A DNA stretch of 24,641 nucleotides. Source: Chloroflexota bacterium. Lineage in GTDB: Bacteria > Chloroflexota > Anaerolineae > Promineifilales > Promineifilaceae. Position 1 is the stretch's first letter; the number at the start of each line of letters is the position of its first letter. Below the pieces are notes generated by a model. It worked only from the letters and a program-made list of their open reading frames with translations. It searched no databases and was not told where the DNA came from. Of this stretch, positions 13,514-21,414 are shown piece after piece. Position numbers and translations under genes: made by a program. The DNA is taken from positions 1 to 24,641 of the forward strand of contig JAAEOP010001112.1 of the NCBI GenBank assembly GCA_024223125.1, read 5' to 3'.

Positions 13514-13876
13514 AGCGAAGTAGGAATTCAAGAAAGTATCGGCCGTATAGAAGTTGCCCCCGATGTTTTGGCCACCATTGCCCATTATGCCGCTTTACGG
13601 GTAGACGGTGTGGCAAAAATGGCCCCCATCCCCGCAGATGTAGCCCGTTTGTTCCGCCGTGAAGCCCGCCATCATGGCATACTGTTGGATTTTGCAGATG
13701 ACAGGATAAGATTTGATATTTACGTTATAATGAGTCCCCATGTAAACATCATGGAAACAAGTCAACGTTTACAAACGGCCGTTATGGAGGCCATTGACAC
13801 CATGGTCGGTATCCCGGTAGACGCCGTAAATATTCATGTAGAAGATGTGGTGTATGCTCAGGGAGAAGCTATATAG
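13499..13876 (+). CDS. Asp23/Gls24 family protein
   Basis: The 125-residue product fits the Asp23/Gls24 (DUF322) family. It has an N-terminal RIEVAPDVLATIAHYAALRVDGVAKM segment, a central strand pair including IRFDIYVIM, and a C-terminal VNIHVEDVVY. Members are small cytoplasmic or membrane-associated proteins linked to envelope stress and cell-wall homeostasis, often encoded directly before nusB, as here. Start choice is between ATG 13499 and ATG 13511; neither has a strong ribosome site. nusB begins 18 bp downstream, so the two are likely co-transcribed. Confidence 0.88.
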   Translation: MSKEMSEVGIQESIGRIEVAPDVLATIAHYAALRVDGVAKMAPIPADVARLFRREARHHGILLDFADDRIRFDIYVIMSPHVNIMETSQRLQTAVMEAIDTMVGIPVDAVNIHVEDVVYAQGEAI

Positions 13877-13894
13877 CATTCGTAGGTCTGAGCC

Positions 13895-14335
13895 ATGAAA
13901 ACGAGAAGACGCGCTCGCCGCGTAACCCTGGAAACGCTTTACGAATATGACATCACCGAGCATGATCCGGCCGTTATTCTGGAGTATCGGCTGGATGATT
14001 TTCCCATGGAAAGCGCCGGGGTTGATTTTACTCAACGGCTTATCTTTGGTGTCATAGAACACCAGGAAGATATGGATATTCTTATCTCTCGTTACGCCCC
14101 TGAATGGCCTCTGGATCAAATGGCGGTCATTGATCGCAATATTTTACGAATTGCCATCTTTGAATTTTTAGTTGACGGGCAAACGCCAGTCAAAGTAGCT
14201 ATCAATGAAGCGGTAGAACTGGCTAAAACATATGGGTCTGACAGCGCTCCCCGATTTATCAACGGTGTCCTGGGCACATTAGCAGATCAAATACCCCAAC
14301 TTCGTCAAGAGCTATTGGCCGTGCCTACCCCCTAA
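13895..14335 (+). CDS. nusB: Transcription antitermination factor NusB
   Basis: NusB binds boxA RNA together with S10 (NusE) and takes part in antitermination on ribosomal RNA operons. The 146-residue all-helical product shows the basic N-terminus [16 protein letters not shown], the central [17 protein letters not shown], and the conserved C-terminal [30 protein letters not shown]. The length is usual. It overlaps nothing and is followed 7 bp later by the Nudix-like gene, suggesting a compact operon with the Asp23 gene. Confidence 0.96.
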   Translation: MKTRRRARRVTLETLYEYDITEHDPAVILEYRLDDFPMESAGVDFTQRLIFGVIEHQEDMDILISRYAPEWPLDQMAVIDRNILRIAIFEFLVDGQTPVKVAINEAVELAKTYGSDSAPRFINGVLGTLADQIPQLRQELLAVPTP

Positions 14336-14342
14336 GCCCCAC

Positions 14343-14798
14343 ATGGCTACCATCATTTGTACCGACAACTTGGGCAATCCCATCCCCGTTGCCCCAGAAG
14401 CCCTTACCTTTCGTCCGGCTGTCTATGGCATCTTCATAGAAAATAATCAAATCCTGCTGCAACAACATCCCCAAACAGACCTATGGCATCCGCCCGGAAC
14501 GATTCTGGCGGAAAATGAAACGCCAACCCAGGTAATACGCCAGACCTTTCAACAATTAATTGGCATGATCCCCAAACTTGGCCCCATGTTGTTTGTTGAA
14601 GATCAATATATCATTGATGATGAACGCCGCGCCTGGCATTATTCGGTGCTTTACTATAGTCTGGAACGTTCGCCAACAGCGTCAGCCATTTCAGATTCAA
14701 GCCAGACCACTTGGTTGCCGCTCGACAACCTGGAACGAGAGCAAATGCATTTTGGCTATGAAGCGATTCAGGCCGGCCGATTACAGAGGCGTTTGTAA
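14343..14798 (+). CDS. Nudix-fold protein with a degenerate Nudix box
   Basis: The overall layout is that of a Nudix hydrolase of 151 residues: an N-terminal strand region with RPAVYGIFIENNQILLQQHP, then WHPPGTIL, then a helix and C-terminal strands with WLPLDNLE. The Nudix box (G-x5-E-x7-REUxEExGU) is badly eroded. After G52 the first Glu position is Asn58, and the metal-binding REUxEE reads R66-Q-T-F-Q70-Q71. With these Glu residues replaced by Gln, ordinary metal-dependent hydrolysis of nucleoside diphosphate linkages is unlikely. It may be a binding protein or a domain kept for regulation. It lies 7 bp behind nusB. Confidence 0.75.
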   Translation: MATIICTDNLGNPIPVAPEALTFRPAVYGIFIENNQILLQQHPQTDLWHPPGTILAENETPTQVIRQTFQQLIGMIPKLGPMLFVEDQYIIDDERRAWHYSVLYYSLERSPTASAISDSSQTTWLPLDNLEREQMHFGYEAIQAGRLQRRL

Positions 14799-14823
14799 CG
14801 GCCGTTACCAGACACGGCCGTTT
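14799..14823. repeat. Paired ACGGCCGT palindromes between Nudix and glycosyltransferase genes
   Basis: Two copies of the window-wide octamer lie about 16 bp apart in the 34-bp gap, each extended (AACGGCCGTT, then CACGGCCGTTTT). Together they can form a GC-rich hairpin followed by a short T run, so this spot may double as a weak terminator. Confidence 0.5.
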
Positions 14824-14832
14824 TCCCCTTCC

Positions 14833-17106
14833 ATGCCACACACAAAACAGTTCCATGCGCATCAATCAACTCTACTTGCAGCCATCTTTTTGCTTTGGCT
14901 GGCCTTTGCTATTCGTCTGCACAATCTGGCTCAGGACAGCTTGTGGATTGATGAACTCATCACGGTTTGGGATGCTCAGTCTGGTCTGGAAAATATTCTG
15001 AATTTGCGCGGCCACCCGCCCCTTATGTATCTGTTGGTGAATGCCAGTATCCAGCAATTTGGGGAAACTGAGTTTGGCCTGAGATTGGTTTCCTTTTGGG
15101 GCAGTTTGCTGGCAATACCTTTGCTGATTGCCTTAGGACGGGCGATGGGACGGTCATATACAGGCATCTTGGCTGCATTCTTCTTAACCCTTTCCCCCTT
15201 CCATTTACGCCATGCTCAGGAAGCGCGCCATTATGCCCTCCTGATGACCATCTCATTGGCTGCCTACTTGCTTTTGTATCTGGCAATACGTCGGCCAACA
15301 ATGGGGCGTTGGGCCGGCTTTGGCCTGATGACTGTGTTGAATTTATTGACGCATTATGGGGCCTTTGTTGTGTTGGCCTGCCAATCTATACTCATCGCTG
15401 GCTGGGTAATGTGGCAGCTTGGACAGAAAAAATGGAAAACCATCGCTTATCCATTGGTATCTGTTGTCATCGTGACCGCGCTTTTTACCCTGCGTCTGCC
15501 GCAAATCCAACGCGCTTTAGATCGCAATCTTGGTGGGCAGACATTGGCCCGGTCAGGCGCTGAGGCCACCATACCAGAGTGGTTGACGATAGCATTTAAG
15601 GCATTGGGAACAGAAAACAACATTATGGCCAGCGGATTTTTGCTGCTGGCTGTTTTGGGGGCTATTCTCCTTGTGCGGCAGCGGAATTGGTTCGACCTCG
15701 CTTTTTTAGGCACGGCTTTACTGCTGCCGTTACCCATTATTCTGGTAACGGGTGTCCAACGGGAAGCTCTGCCCCGATATATTATCTATATGTTGCCTTT
15801 TTATTTGCTGCTCACGGCCGTGCCGCTCATCACCCTTTGGCGACACCTAACCGAACGCTACAACAAGTGTCTGTCCCAATGGGCTGCGGCCGTCATCGTG
15901 ATTGGTCTTTTGCTGATTAGCGGCCCCACAATTCAAGCGGAATATGAATACGAAATCCACGATTGGCACGGTGTTGTCACCAGGCTGATAGAACAGACGG
16001 CTGATGACAATGTTATTATACCGATGACTTTAACAGCAACCCGTAATTACAATATTGCTCATAGAGGTGTTAATTACTATCTATCCCAAACAACGGAGCC
16101 GGGTTCGGTATTACATGGTTCATACATGGCTTTAAACGATATTGCCGCATTGCAATATGAATACAAGGATGTGTGGGTTGTCATTATGCATGGAAGGGGA
16201 CAGAAAGCGTTGATTGATCTTGGATTAGAAAGCACGCATTTTCAACAGGACATTTACCTGATTTATGATGGGCGTTCAGAATTGTCCACACTCGAAAAGA
16301 TCGCGGATCTTTATGAAAAAATACTCCCTTTAGCAAAACGTGATTTGCCTTATTGTTTGTATGAGCAAGAATTGGCAGCAATTCTATTATTTGAGGACCC
16401 TATTGCGGCTGCTACGCATTTAAGGAACGCTCAAGCGTTATGTCCTGATCTGCCAAATAGTCATCAAGAATCTATACGGATGTCCTTATTGTCTGCTTTT
16501 GAGGAACGCTTGAGTACAGAAATGGCAGACGCTTTGACAGACGGCCGTACTCAAAACGCGCGGCAACTGGCAGCAGCATCTCTAAAACTGTGGCCACAAG
16601 ATGAGACTGCCAGAAATATCATTACCTATGCCAACTTGTTAGACCGGTTTGTCGCCGGCGAAGCGACTGCCATTTCCAATTCCCCCGAACAGGTACGCCG
16701 CGACACCTTCCATATGCCTACCGATGCAAACAGCGACAGTGACAATGTGTTGTTTTTACATCCCCCCGGTCAGGTTTCGTACCAATTAACATTACCCCCA
16801 GAGCCAACCCGGCTGCAATTCCGCATAGGAATGGCTCCACAAAGCTGGGATTGGGGCGGCGATGGAGCTGCCTTTTTTGTGACGGTGACAACGGCCGACG
16901 GCCGTAGCCAGAAACTCTTACACCGCCATATCCGCAATACTCGGGAATACCGCTACTGGCATCCCTTTGATTTTTCATTGGCTGATTATGCCGGACAAAC
17001 GATTACTCTCACATTGGGTACAGACCCCGGATCGGCCGGGGATACAACAGGTGATTGGGCTTTATGGGAACGGCCATCAGTTGTTTGGGAATCTTTTCAG
17101 CCCTAA
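14833..17106 (+). CDS. Polytopic membrane glycosyltransferase, GT39/ArnT-like
   Basis: The product of 757 residues begins with about ten hydrophobic segments to about residue 366. In the first outer loop an Asp40-Glu41 pair (SLWIDELITVWD) and HPPLMYLL match the acidic active-site loop of lipid-linked sugar transferases of the PMT/ArnT type (GT-C fold). RHAQEARHYAL at about 126-135 is also usual for the family. The C-terminal 390 residues are soluble. The last 120 resemble a beta-sandwich sugar-binding domain, with LQFRIGMAPQSW, GAAFFVTVTT and a closing strand. It probably transfers a sugar from a polyprenyl phosphate to an outer acceptor that I cannot name. The ATG at 14833 is chosen because the open frame upstream overlaps the Nudix gene. 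Confidence 0.75.
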   Translation: MPHTKQFHAHQSTLLAAIFLLWLAFAIRLHNLAQDSLWIDELITVWDAQSGLENILNLRGHPPLMYLLVNASIQQFGETEFGLRLVSFWGSLLAIPLLIALGRAMGRSYTGILAAFFLTLSPFHLRHAQEARHYALLMTISLAAYLLLYLAIRRPTMGRWAGFGLMTVLNLLTHYGAFVVLACQSILIAGWVMWQLGQKKWKTIAYPLVSVVIVTALFTLRLPQIQRALDRNLGGQTLARSGAEATIPEWLTIAFKALGTENNIMASGFLLLAVLGAILLVRQRNWFDLAFLGTALLLPLPIILVTGVQREALPRYIIYMLPFYLLLTAVPLITLWRHLTERYNKCLSQWAAAVIVIGLLLISGPTIQAEYEYEIHDWHGVVTRLIEQTADDNVIIPMTLTATRNYNIAHRGVNYYLSQTTEPGSVLHGSYMALNDIAALQYEYKDVWVVIMHGRGQKALIDLGLESTHFQQDIYLIYDGRSELSTLEKIADLYEKILPLAKRDLPYCLYEQELAAILLFEDPIAAATHLRNAQALCPDLPNSHQESIRMSLLSAFEERLSTEMADALTDGRTQNARQLAAASLKLWPQDETARNIITYANLLDRFVAGEATAISNSPEQVRRDTFHMPTDANSDSDNVLFLHPPGQVSYQLTLPPEPTRLQFRIGMAPQSWDWGGDGAAFFVTVTTADGRSQKLLHRHIRNTREYRYWHPFDFSLADYAGQTITLTLGTDPGSAGDTTGDWALWERPSVVWESFQP

Positions 17107-17134
17107 ACTTGATAAATTGCGATGAAAATTTGGC

Positions 17135-17163
17135 TTGACGCTCAACTAGCAAAGTGCTATTCT
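17135..17163 (+). promoter_or_regulatory. pheST operon promoter
   Basis: TTGACG (17135-17140) and TATTCT (17158-17163) are 17 bases apart. Transcription should start near 17170, only a few bases before the leader-peptide ATG, so the leader mRNA is nearly leaderless. The context TGGCTTGAC is shared with the rpmF promoter. Confidence 0.75.
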
Positions 17164-17172
17164 ACGCGGACG

Positions 17173-17256
17173 ATGAACGGACAGCGATTTTTTAGCTTCT
17201 TCTTTTTTATGGACACTAACTGTACTGTGTTTGTGCAGAAGGTTCGTTCTGCCTGA
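17173..17256 (+). CDS. Phe-rich leader peptide of the pheST attenuator
   Basis: A 27-codon ORF starts at ATG 17173 and stops at TGA 17254-17256. It reads MNGQRFFSFFFFM at its start: six Phe codons within seven positions (codons 6-12), seven Phe in all. This is the hallmark of leader peptides that sense charged tRNA-Phe, like those of the E. coli pheST and pheA operons. It lies directly between the pheST promoter and an intrinsic terminator upstream of pheS. The Phe codons overlap bases able to pair with the region just after the stop codon. There is no clear ribosome site because transcription starts almost at the ATG. Confidence 0.82.
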   Translation: MNGQRFFSFFFFMDTNCTVFVQKVRSA

Positions 17257-17311
17257 GAAGAAGCAGTCGAGCTAAAACTGTGAAAGACGCGGCACAGACC
17301 GCGTCTTTTTT
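17190..17311 (+). promoter_or_regulatory. Phe attenuator RNA: alternative pairings before the terminator
   Basis: TTTTAGC-TTCTTCT at 17190-17203 (the Phe codons) pairs with AGAAGAA (17256-17262) and GCTAAAA (17271-17277), 14 base pairs with an 8-base bulge. A second hairpin, GCAGAA-ggttcg-TTCTGC, covers 17235-17252. The leader stop codon abuts the second arm, so a ribosome finishing the peptide would mask it, while a stalled one would expose it. The antiterminator partner is less clear: CTGTG (17278-17282) with CACAG (17293-17297) is only 5 bp. Confidence 0.6.
17284..17311 (+). terminator. Attenuator terminator upstream of pheS
   Basis: AAGACGCGG-cacaga-CCGCGTCTT is a perfect 9-bp GC-rich stem with six T at 17306-17311. 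It lies 82 bp before the pheS ATG and about 115 bases after the predicted transcription start. Confidence 0.9.
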
Positions 17312-17392
17312 GTTGCAAGTGTGCAAGTGGCGAGTGGCAAGAGAGCGACCTGCACTGTTTGCAGAGTAAATAGTAGTGAGGAATTTGATATT

Positions 17393-18418
17393 ATGTTGGA
17401 AGAACTGGAAACGCTTTATAACGATTCGTTGGGAACATTAGAACAGGCGAAAAACACGGCCGCATTAGAAACTTGGTACCGGGACACATTAGGCCGCAAA
17501 GGGCAAGTCTACTTAATGACCCGCCAGATTGGGCAAATTGACCCCGCCGACCGGCCCACATTTGGCAAACGGATCAACATAGTTAAAAACGAATTACAGG
17601 CCGCGTATGACGGCCGTCTGGCCCAACTCAAAGCCACTGAATTGAAAACTGCCATTGCAACTTCTGCCATTGATGTGACACTTCCGGGACGGCCGTTGGC
17701 CCAGGGCGGTCTACACATCATTACCCAAACCCTGCGCGATATTTACCGCATCTTTGGCGACATGGGCTTCCAGGTCTACCGTTCGCCAGACGTAGACACT
17801 GATGCCAACAACTTTGAACTGCTCAACTTTCCGCCTCATCATCCGGCACGAGATATGCAAGACAGCTTCTACACCAAAAAACCGGATGTTATCCTGCGTA
17901 CCCACACCAGCGCCGGGCAAATTCGGGCTATGCACGATTATTATCCCGAACCGGTGCGTGTTATTTTGCCCGGCATGTGTTACCGCAACGAACAAATCAC
18001 TACCCGCAGCAGCATCCAATTCACCCAGGTAGAAGGGTTGGCTGTCGGCCGCAACATCAGCATGGCTGACCTCAAAGGAACCTTAACTGAATTCGCCCGC
18101 CGACTGTTTGGGGCTGATCGGCAAACCCGCTTCCGCGCCAGCTACTTCCCCTTCACCGAACCCAGCGCAGAGATGGATATCAGTTGTTTCCTCTGTGGCG
18201 GCGATGGTTGCCAAGTATGTAAACAGACTGGCTGGCTAGAGATTTTAGGCAGCGGCATGGTGCACCCTACCGTTTTGCGTAATGGTGGCTATGACCCCGA
18301 AGTCTACACTGGCTTTGCCTTTGGCATGGGGCCAGAGCGTGTCGCTATGCTCAAATACGGCATTGATGATATTCGCCAATTCTGGAACAATGATTTGCGG
18401 TTTTTGCAACAATTTTAA
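17393..18418 (+). CDS. pheS: Phenylalanyl-tRNA synthetase alpha subunit
   Basis: PheS is the catalytic subunit of the alpha2-beta2 enzyme that charges tRNA-Phe. The N-terminal coiled-coil arm (about residues 1-85) is followed by the class II core: LRTHTSAGQIRAM, motif 2 with RASYFPFTEPSAEMDI, and motif 3 in GFAFGMGPERVAML near the end. A four-cysteine cluster CFLCGGDGCQVC sits between motifs 2 and 3, as in many bacterial PheS. The start is ATG 17393, with GTGAGGA about 10 bases before it; the frame is open to 17321 but that part has no family similarity. Length is 341 residues. pheT follows after 71 bp. Confidence 0.97.
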   Translation: MLEELETLYNDSLGTLEQAKNTAALETWYRDTLGRKGQVYLMTRQIGQIDPADRPTFGKRINIVKNELQAAYDGRLAQLKATELKTAIATSAIDVTLPGRPLAQGGLHIITQTLRDIYRIFGDMGFQVYRSPDVDTDANNFELLNFPPHHPARDMQDSFYTKKPDVILRTHTSAGQIRAMHDYYPEPVRVILPGMCYRNEQITTRSSIQFTQVEGLAVGRNISMADLKGTLTEFARRLFGADRQTRFRASYFPFTEPSAEMDISCFLCGGDGCQVCKQTGWLEILGSGMVHPTVLRNGGYDPEVYTGFAFGMGPERVAMLKYGIDDIRQFWNNDLRFLQQF

Positions 18419-18426
18419 TTATCAAT

Positions 18427-18476
18427 CTCTCAGTCTCCCAATCTCATAATTTGATATTAGAGATTGGAGATTTATT
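18427..18476. repeat. AATCTC/GAGATT inverted repeats between pheS and pheT
   Basis: The short gap holds AATCTC-type elements (18423-18446) facing AGAGATTGGAGATT (18460-18473), able to form a stem. It is probably another small intergenic repeat, and could tune the ratio of PheS to PheT by shaping mRNA stability. Confidence 0.45.
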
Positions 18477-18489
18477 CTGGAGACGTTTC

Positions 18490-21018
18490 ATGCGCGTACC
18501 ACTTTCATGGCTAAAAGATTTTGTAACCATTGACAAACCGGTTGCAGAAGTAGACCGGCTGTTGACCAATGCTGGTTTAGAAGTCAAAACGATTGACTTG
18601 ATTGGCATCCCTGGCGCGGATTTGGTTTGGGATCGCGGTCTTATTGTTTTGGGACATATTCTCAAGATAGAACAGCATCCTAATGCTGACAGGTTGGTAT
18701 TGGCGACGGTGAATTACGGCCGTGCCCAAGAAATCTGTGTCACCGGCGCCCCCAACCTTTTCCCCTATATCGGTCAAGGAGACATCTCTGATTTGGGTCT
18801 GTATTCCCCCTTAGCATTGGAAGGGGCTGTGCTGTATGACGGACATAAAGAAGGGCAGAAAAAGATGAAGCTTAAAGGACGGCCGTTGCGTGGTATTCAC
18901 AACAAAAGCATGGTCTGTTCCGAAAAAGAGTTGGGTATCAGCGAGGAACACGAAGGCATCATCCTCATCCAAAAAGATGAGTGGTCGCCTGATTATCAGG
19001 CTGGAACACCGCTGCAAGATGTATTGGGGGATGCTGTGCTGGACATAGACATCATTCCCAACATCGCCCGCTGCGCCGCCATCATTGGCGTCGCCCGCGA
19101 ATATGCCGCGTTGACAAACCAAAAGCTGCGTTACCCTGACTACACCGTCATTATGGAAGGCGCTTCTGTCGCCGGCAAGGTCACTATTACGACAGAAGAA
19201 CCGGAACTGAATCCCCGTTTTGTAGGCATTGTCATTGAAGGCGTTCAACAAAAGCCAAGTCCCTATTGGATGCAACACCGGTTACGCCTAGCCGGTCAAC
19301 GCGCCATCAACGTCGTTGTTGACATTAGTAATTACGTCATGTTAGAAATGGGTCAGCCTAATCACACTTTTGATTATGATTTTCTTAGACAGCGGGCTGA
19401 CAGTTGCGGCTCAGATGATATTAAAATTATTACCCGCTTGCCCCATGAAGATGAGACGTTAACGACATTGGATGAGAAAGTTCATATATTGCCGCCACAC
19501 GCCATTTTAGTCACGGATCCGGGAGGTAACTTGAGTTTGGGTGGAATTATGGGCGGTCTGGATAGTGAAATTAAATCGGAAACAAAAAATGTGCTGCTGG
19601 AAGCGGCCGCCTGGAATTTTATCAACATTCGCCGCACTGCCACCGTGTTGGGTATTCATTCCGACGCCGGATTCCGTTTCAGCCGCGGGGTACACCCCAG
19701 CCAAACTTTGTTAGGGGCCAAACGGGCGGCAGAACTGATGCGGCGGCTGGCTGGCGGAACCGTTTGCCAGGGAATTATAGACACCTATGCTTATCCGCCA
19801 GAAACGGCCGTTATCCCCCTCAAATATGAATACGCTCGTCGTCTCAGCGGTTTAGACATCTCCGGCAAAGAGATGGCCGACCTGCTGCGCCGTCTGGAAT
19901 TCAGCGTAGAAATCGGTGACGACCATCTGACCGCCAGTGTGCCCGATCACCGGCTGGATATTGAAGGGCCGCACGATCTAGTCGAGGAAATCTGCCGCAT
20001 TTATGGTTACGACAACATTCCCAGCACCATTTTGTCTGACCCGCTGCCGCCCCAACGCGGCAATCTCCAATTGGAGCAAGAAGAGCGGATTAAAGATATA
20101 TTGGTGCAGGCTGGCTGGCAGGAAATCATCACCTTCCGGCTGCTTTCACCTGAATATGAAGCCAAACTTATTCCTACCAACCACCCCGCTGGTCCCGATG
20201 ACCGTCCCTATGTGCGCGTGACCAACCCCATTTCGGCCGAACGGGCTGTGATGCGCCATTCCCTGCTGGCCTCGGCTTTAGAAGTGGCTAGGCACAACAG
20301 TCGCTACCAGGATCGTCAGGCGCTCTTTGAAATCGGCCCCATTTTCATTGAGGGTGAGGAGGAAATTTTGCCGACAGAGCAAACCCGCCTTTCGTTGATG
20401 ATGAGCGGCCGACGGGACACAAACGGCTGGCAATCTACTCCCACCGGTCAGGTTGATTTTTATGATTTGAAGGGGACGCTGGAAACATTATTTTCTGAAC
20501 TGCATCTGGATGTGACGTATGAAGCCAGTGATCATCCAACCTACCGGCCAGGACGCACGGCACGGCTGCTGCTCAACGGCCGTCACATTGGCATGATGGG
20601 CGAGCTGCATCCGCTGGTGGTGGAACAGGTAGATATTCAGGTGGAGCGGGAGCAGCCGGTGTTGGCAGCCGATATAGATTTGGAAGCGCTCATCCCTCAC
20701 ATTCCGCCTTACTATTCCTACACACCCATTTCACCCTACCCACCGGTGGAAGAAGATTTAGCGGTGGTGGTGGATAAGGATGTGACGGCCGTGACTGTCG
20801 CCGCGACAATCCGGCAAGCTGGCGGTTATCTGCTCAAAGACGTGCAGCTATTCGATGTGTACGAAGGGGAACAATTGGGCAAAGGCAAGAAGAGTCTGGC
20901 CTACCATCTCACCTTCCAGGCGGCCGATAAAACCCTGAATGACAAAGTAGTCTCTAAACAACGCAAAAAGATCATTGGGGCAATTAAGCATCGCCTGAAT
21001 GCCAATATCCGCGAATAA
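18490..21018 (+). CDS. pheT: Phenylalanyl-tRNA synthetase beta subunit
   Basis: PheT forms the non-catalytic part of the enzyme, binding tRNA-Phe and editing mischarged Tyr. Domains in order are: MRVPLSWLKDFV at the start; an EMAP-type tRNA-binding domain around residues 40-150 with HPNADRLVLATV; the B3/B4 editing domain with VVDISNYVMLEMGQPNHTFDYD; the B5 domain around 390-470; the class II-like core; and the C-terminal ferredoxin-like anticodon-binding domain with PPVEEDLAVVVD and KSLAYHLTFQA. Length is 842 residues. The ATG at 18490 has GGAGA just upstream; an in-frame TTG at 18451 lacks support. It shares the attenuated promoter with pheS. Confidence 0.97.
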   Translation: MRVPLSWLKDFVTIDKPVAEVDRLLTNAGLEVKTIDLIGIPGADLVWDRGLIVLGHILKIEQHPNADRLVLATVNYGRAQEICVTGAPNLFPYIGQGDISDLGLYSPLALEGAVLYDGHKEGQKKMKLKGRPLRGIHNKSMVCSEKELGISEEHEGIILIQKDEWSPDYQAGTPLQDVLGDAVLDIDIIPNIARCAAIIGVAREYAALTNQKLRYPDYTVIMEGASVAGKVTITTEEPELNPRFVGIVIEGVQQKPSPYWMQHRLRLAGQRAINVVVDISNYVMLEMGQPNHTFDYDFLRQRADSCGSDDIKIITRLPHEDETLTTLDEKVHILPPHAILVTDPGGNLSLGGIMGGLDSEIKSETKNVLLEAAAWNFINIRRTATVLGIHSDAGFRFSRGVHPSQTLLGAKRAAELMRRLAGGTVCQGIIDTYAYPPETAVIPLKYEYARRLSGLDISGKEMADLLRRLEFSVEIGDDHLTASVPDHRLDIEGPHDLVEEICRIYGYDNIPSTILSDPLPPQRGNLQLEQEERIKDILVQAGWQEIITFRLLSPEYEAKLIPTNHPAGPDDRPYVRVTNPISAERAVMRHSLLASALEVARHNSRYQDRQALFEIGPIFIEGEEEILPTEQTRLSLMMSGRRDTNGWQSTPTGQVDFYDLKGTLETLFSELHLDVTYEASDHPTYRPGRTARLLLNGRHIGMMGELHPLVVEQVDIQVEREQPVLAADIDLEALIPHIPPYYSYTPISPYPPVEEDLAVVVDKDVTAVTVAATIRQAGGYLLKDVQLFDVYEGEQLGKGKKSLAYHLTFQAADKTLNDKVVSKQRKKIIGAIKHRLNANIRE

Positions 21019-21020
21019 AT

Positions 21021-21051
21021 AACAAGGTGACAAACCGACTTTCACCTTGTT
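21021..21051. repeat. Hairpin after pheT (AACAAGGTGA/TCACCTTGTT)
   Basis: A perfect 10-bp stem with an 11-base loop begins 2 bp after the pheT stop. It has no T-run, so it is a poor intrinsic terminator; it may protect the mRNA 3' end or be a repeat remnant. The bases after it, to about 21190, show no gene. Confidence 0.5.
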
Positions 21052-21198
21052 ACCCTGTCACTGTGTCAATGAAAAAACTCGTCCGTCTCCTTGCTTACCT
21101 CATCGGCTATCCTCAGCCGGTGTCAATGTGGCTGGAATCAAGGGACAAAAGACACGCCTGCCAGCCAAACTAATAGCGGTGCGACCTGGGGAAAAGCT

Positions 21199-21226
21199 TT
21201 GCACATACGCATTGCTCTTGTACAAT
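21199..21226 (+). promoter_or_regulatory. Possible upstream promoter in the pheT-gcvH gap
   Basis: TTGCAC (21199-21204) and TACAAT (21221-21226) with a 16-base spacer. It could serve as a second, distal promoter for the gcv operon; nothing else supports it. Confidence 0.3.
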
Positions 21227-21260
21227 GTAGCTGATTAACGAAATTCTTTTGTAACTGTAC

Positions 21261-21324
21261 AGGTGCGACGCACTTTTCCCAGAGTAATGTCAATGCCGCT
21301 GCTCTTTGCAAGTGCGTCGCACCT
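21261..21324. repeat. 15-bp perfect inverted repeat AGGTGCGACGCACTT
   Basis: AGGTGCGACGCACTT (21261-21275) and its exact reverse complement (21310-21324) bracket a 34-base centre. Perfect arms of this kind suggest a miniature repeat element or a stable cruciform. A partial copy (GGTGCGACCTGG) lies at about 21179-21190. Confidence 0.7.
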
Positions 21325-21371
21325 CTGGAAGCTGAATAGTTACATTCTTTTTAGCCATTTAAAAACTGAAT

Positions 21372-21400
21372 ATTGCAAACGGCCGTGCGGGAGAGTATCT
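21372..21400 (+). promoter_or_regulatory. Candidate gcv operon promoter
   Basis: TTGCAA (21372-21377) and TATCTA (21395-21400) are 17 bases apart. The predicted start near 21407 places the glycine aptamers at the very 5' end of the mRNA, the usual arrangement. Confidence 0.5.
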
Positions 21401-21414
21401 ATTTTCGTAATTTG

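Noticed and set aside
14578..14832. N-terminal 85-residue extension of the glycosyltransferase frame
   Set aside because: It overlaps the Nudix gene in another frame, has no membrane-protein character, and a suitable ATG at 14833 directly precedes the first hydrophobic helix.
17135..17320. T-box riboswitch ahead of pheS
   Set aside because: The conserved T-box sequence AGGGTGGNACCGCG is absent (only ACCGCG occurs, as part of the terminator arm), and about 115 bases from promoter to terminator is too short for a normal T-box. The Phe-rich ORF explains the region better.
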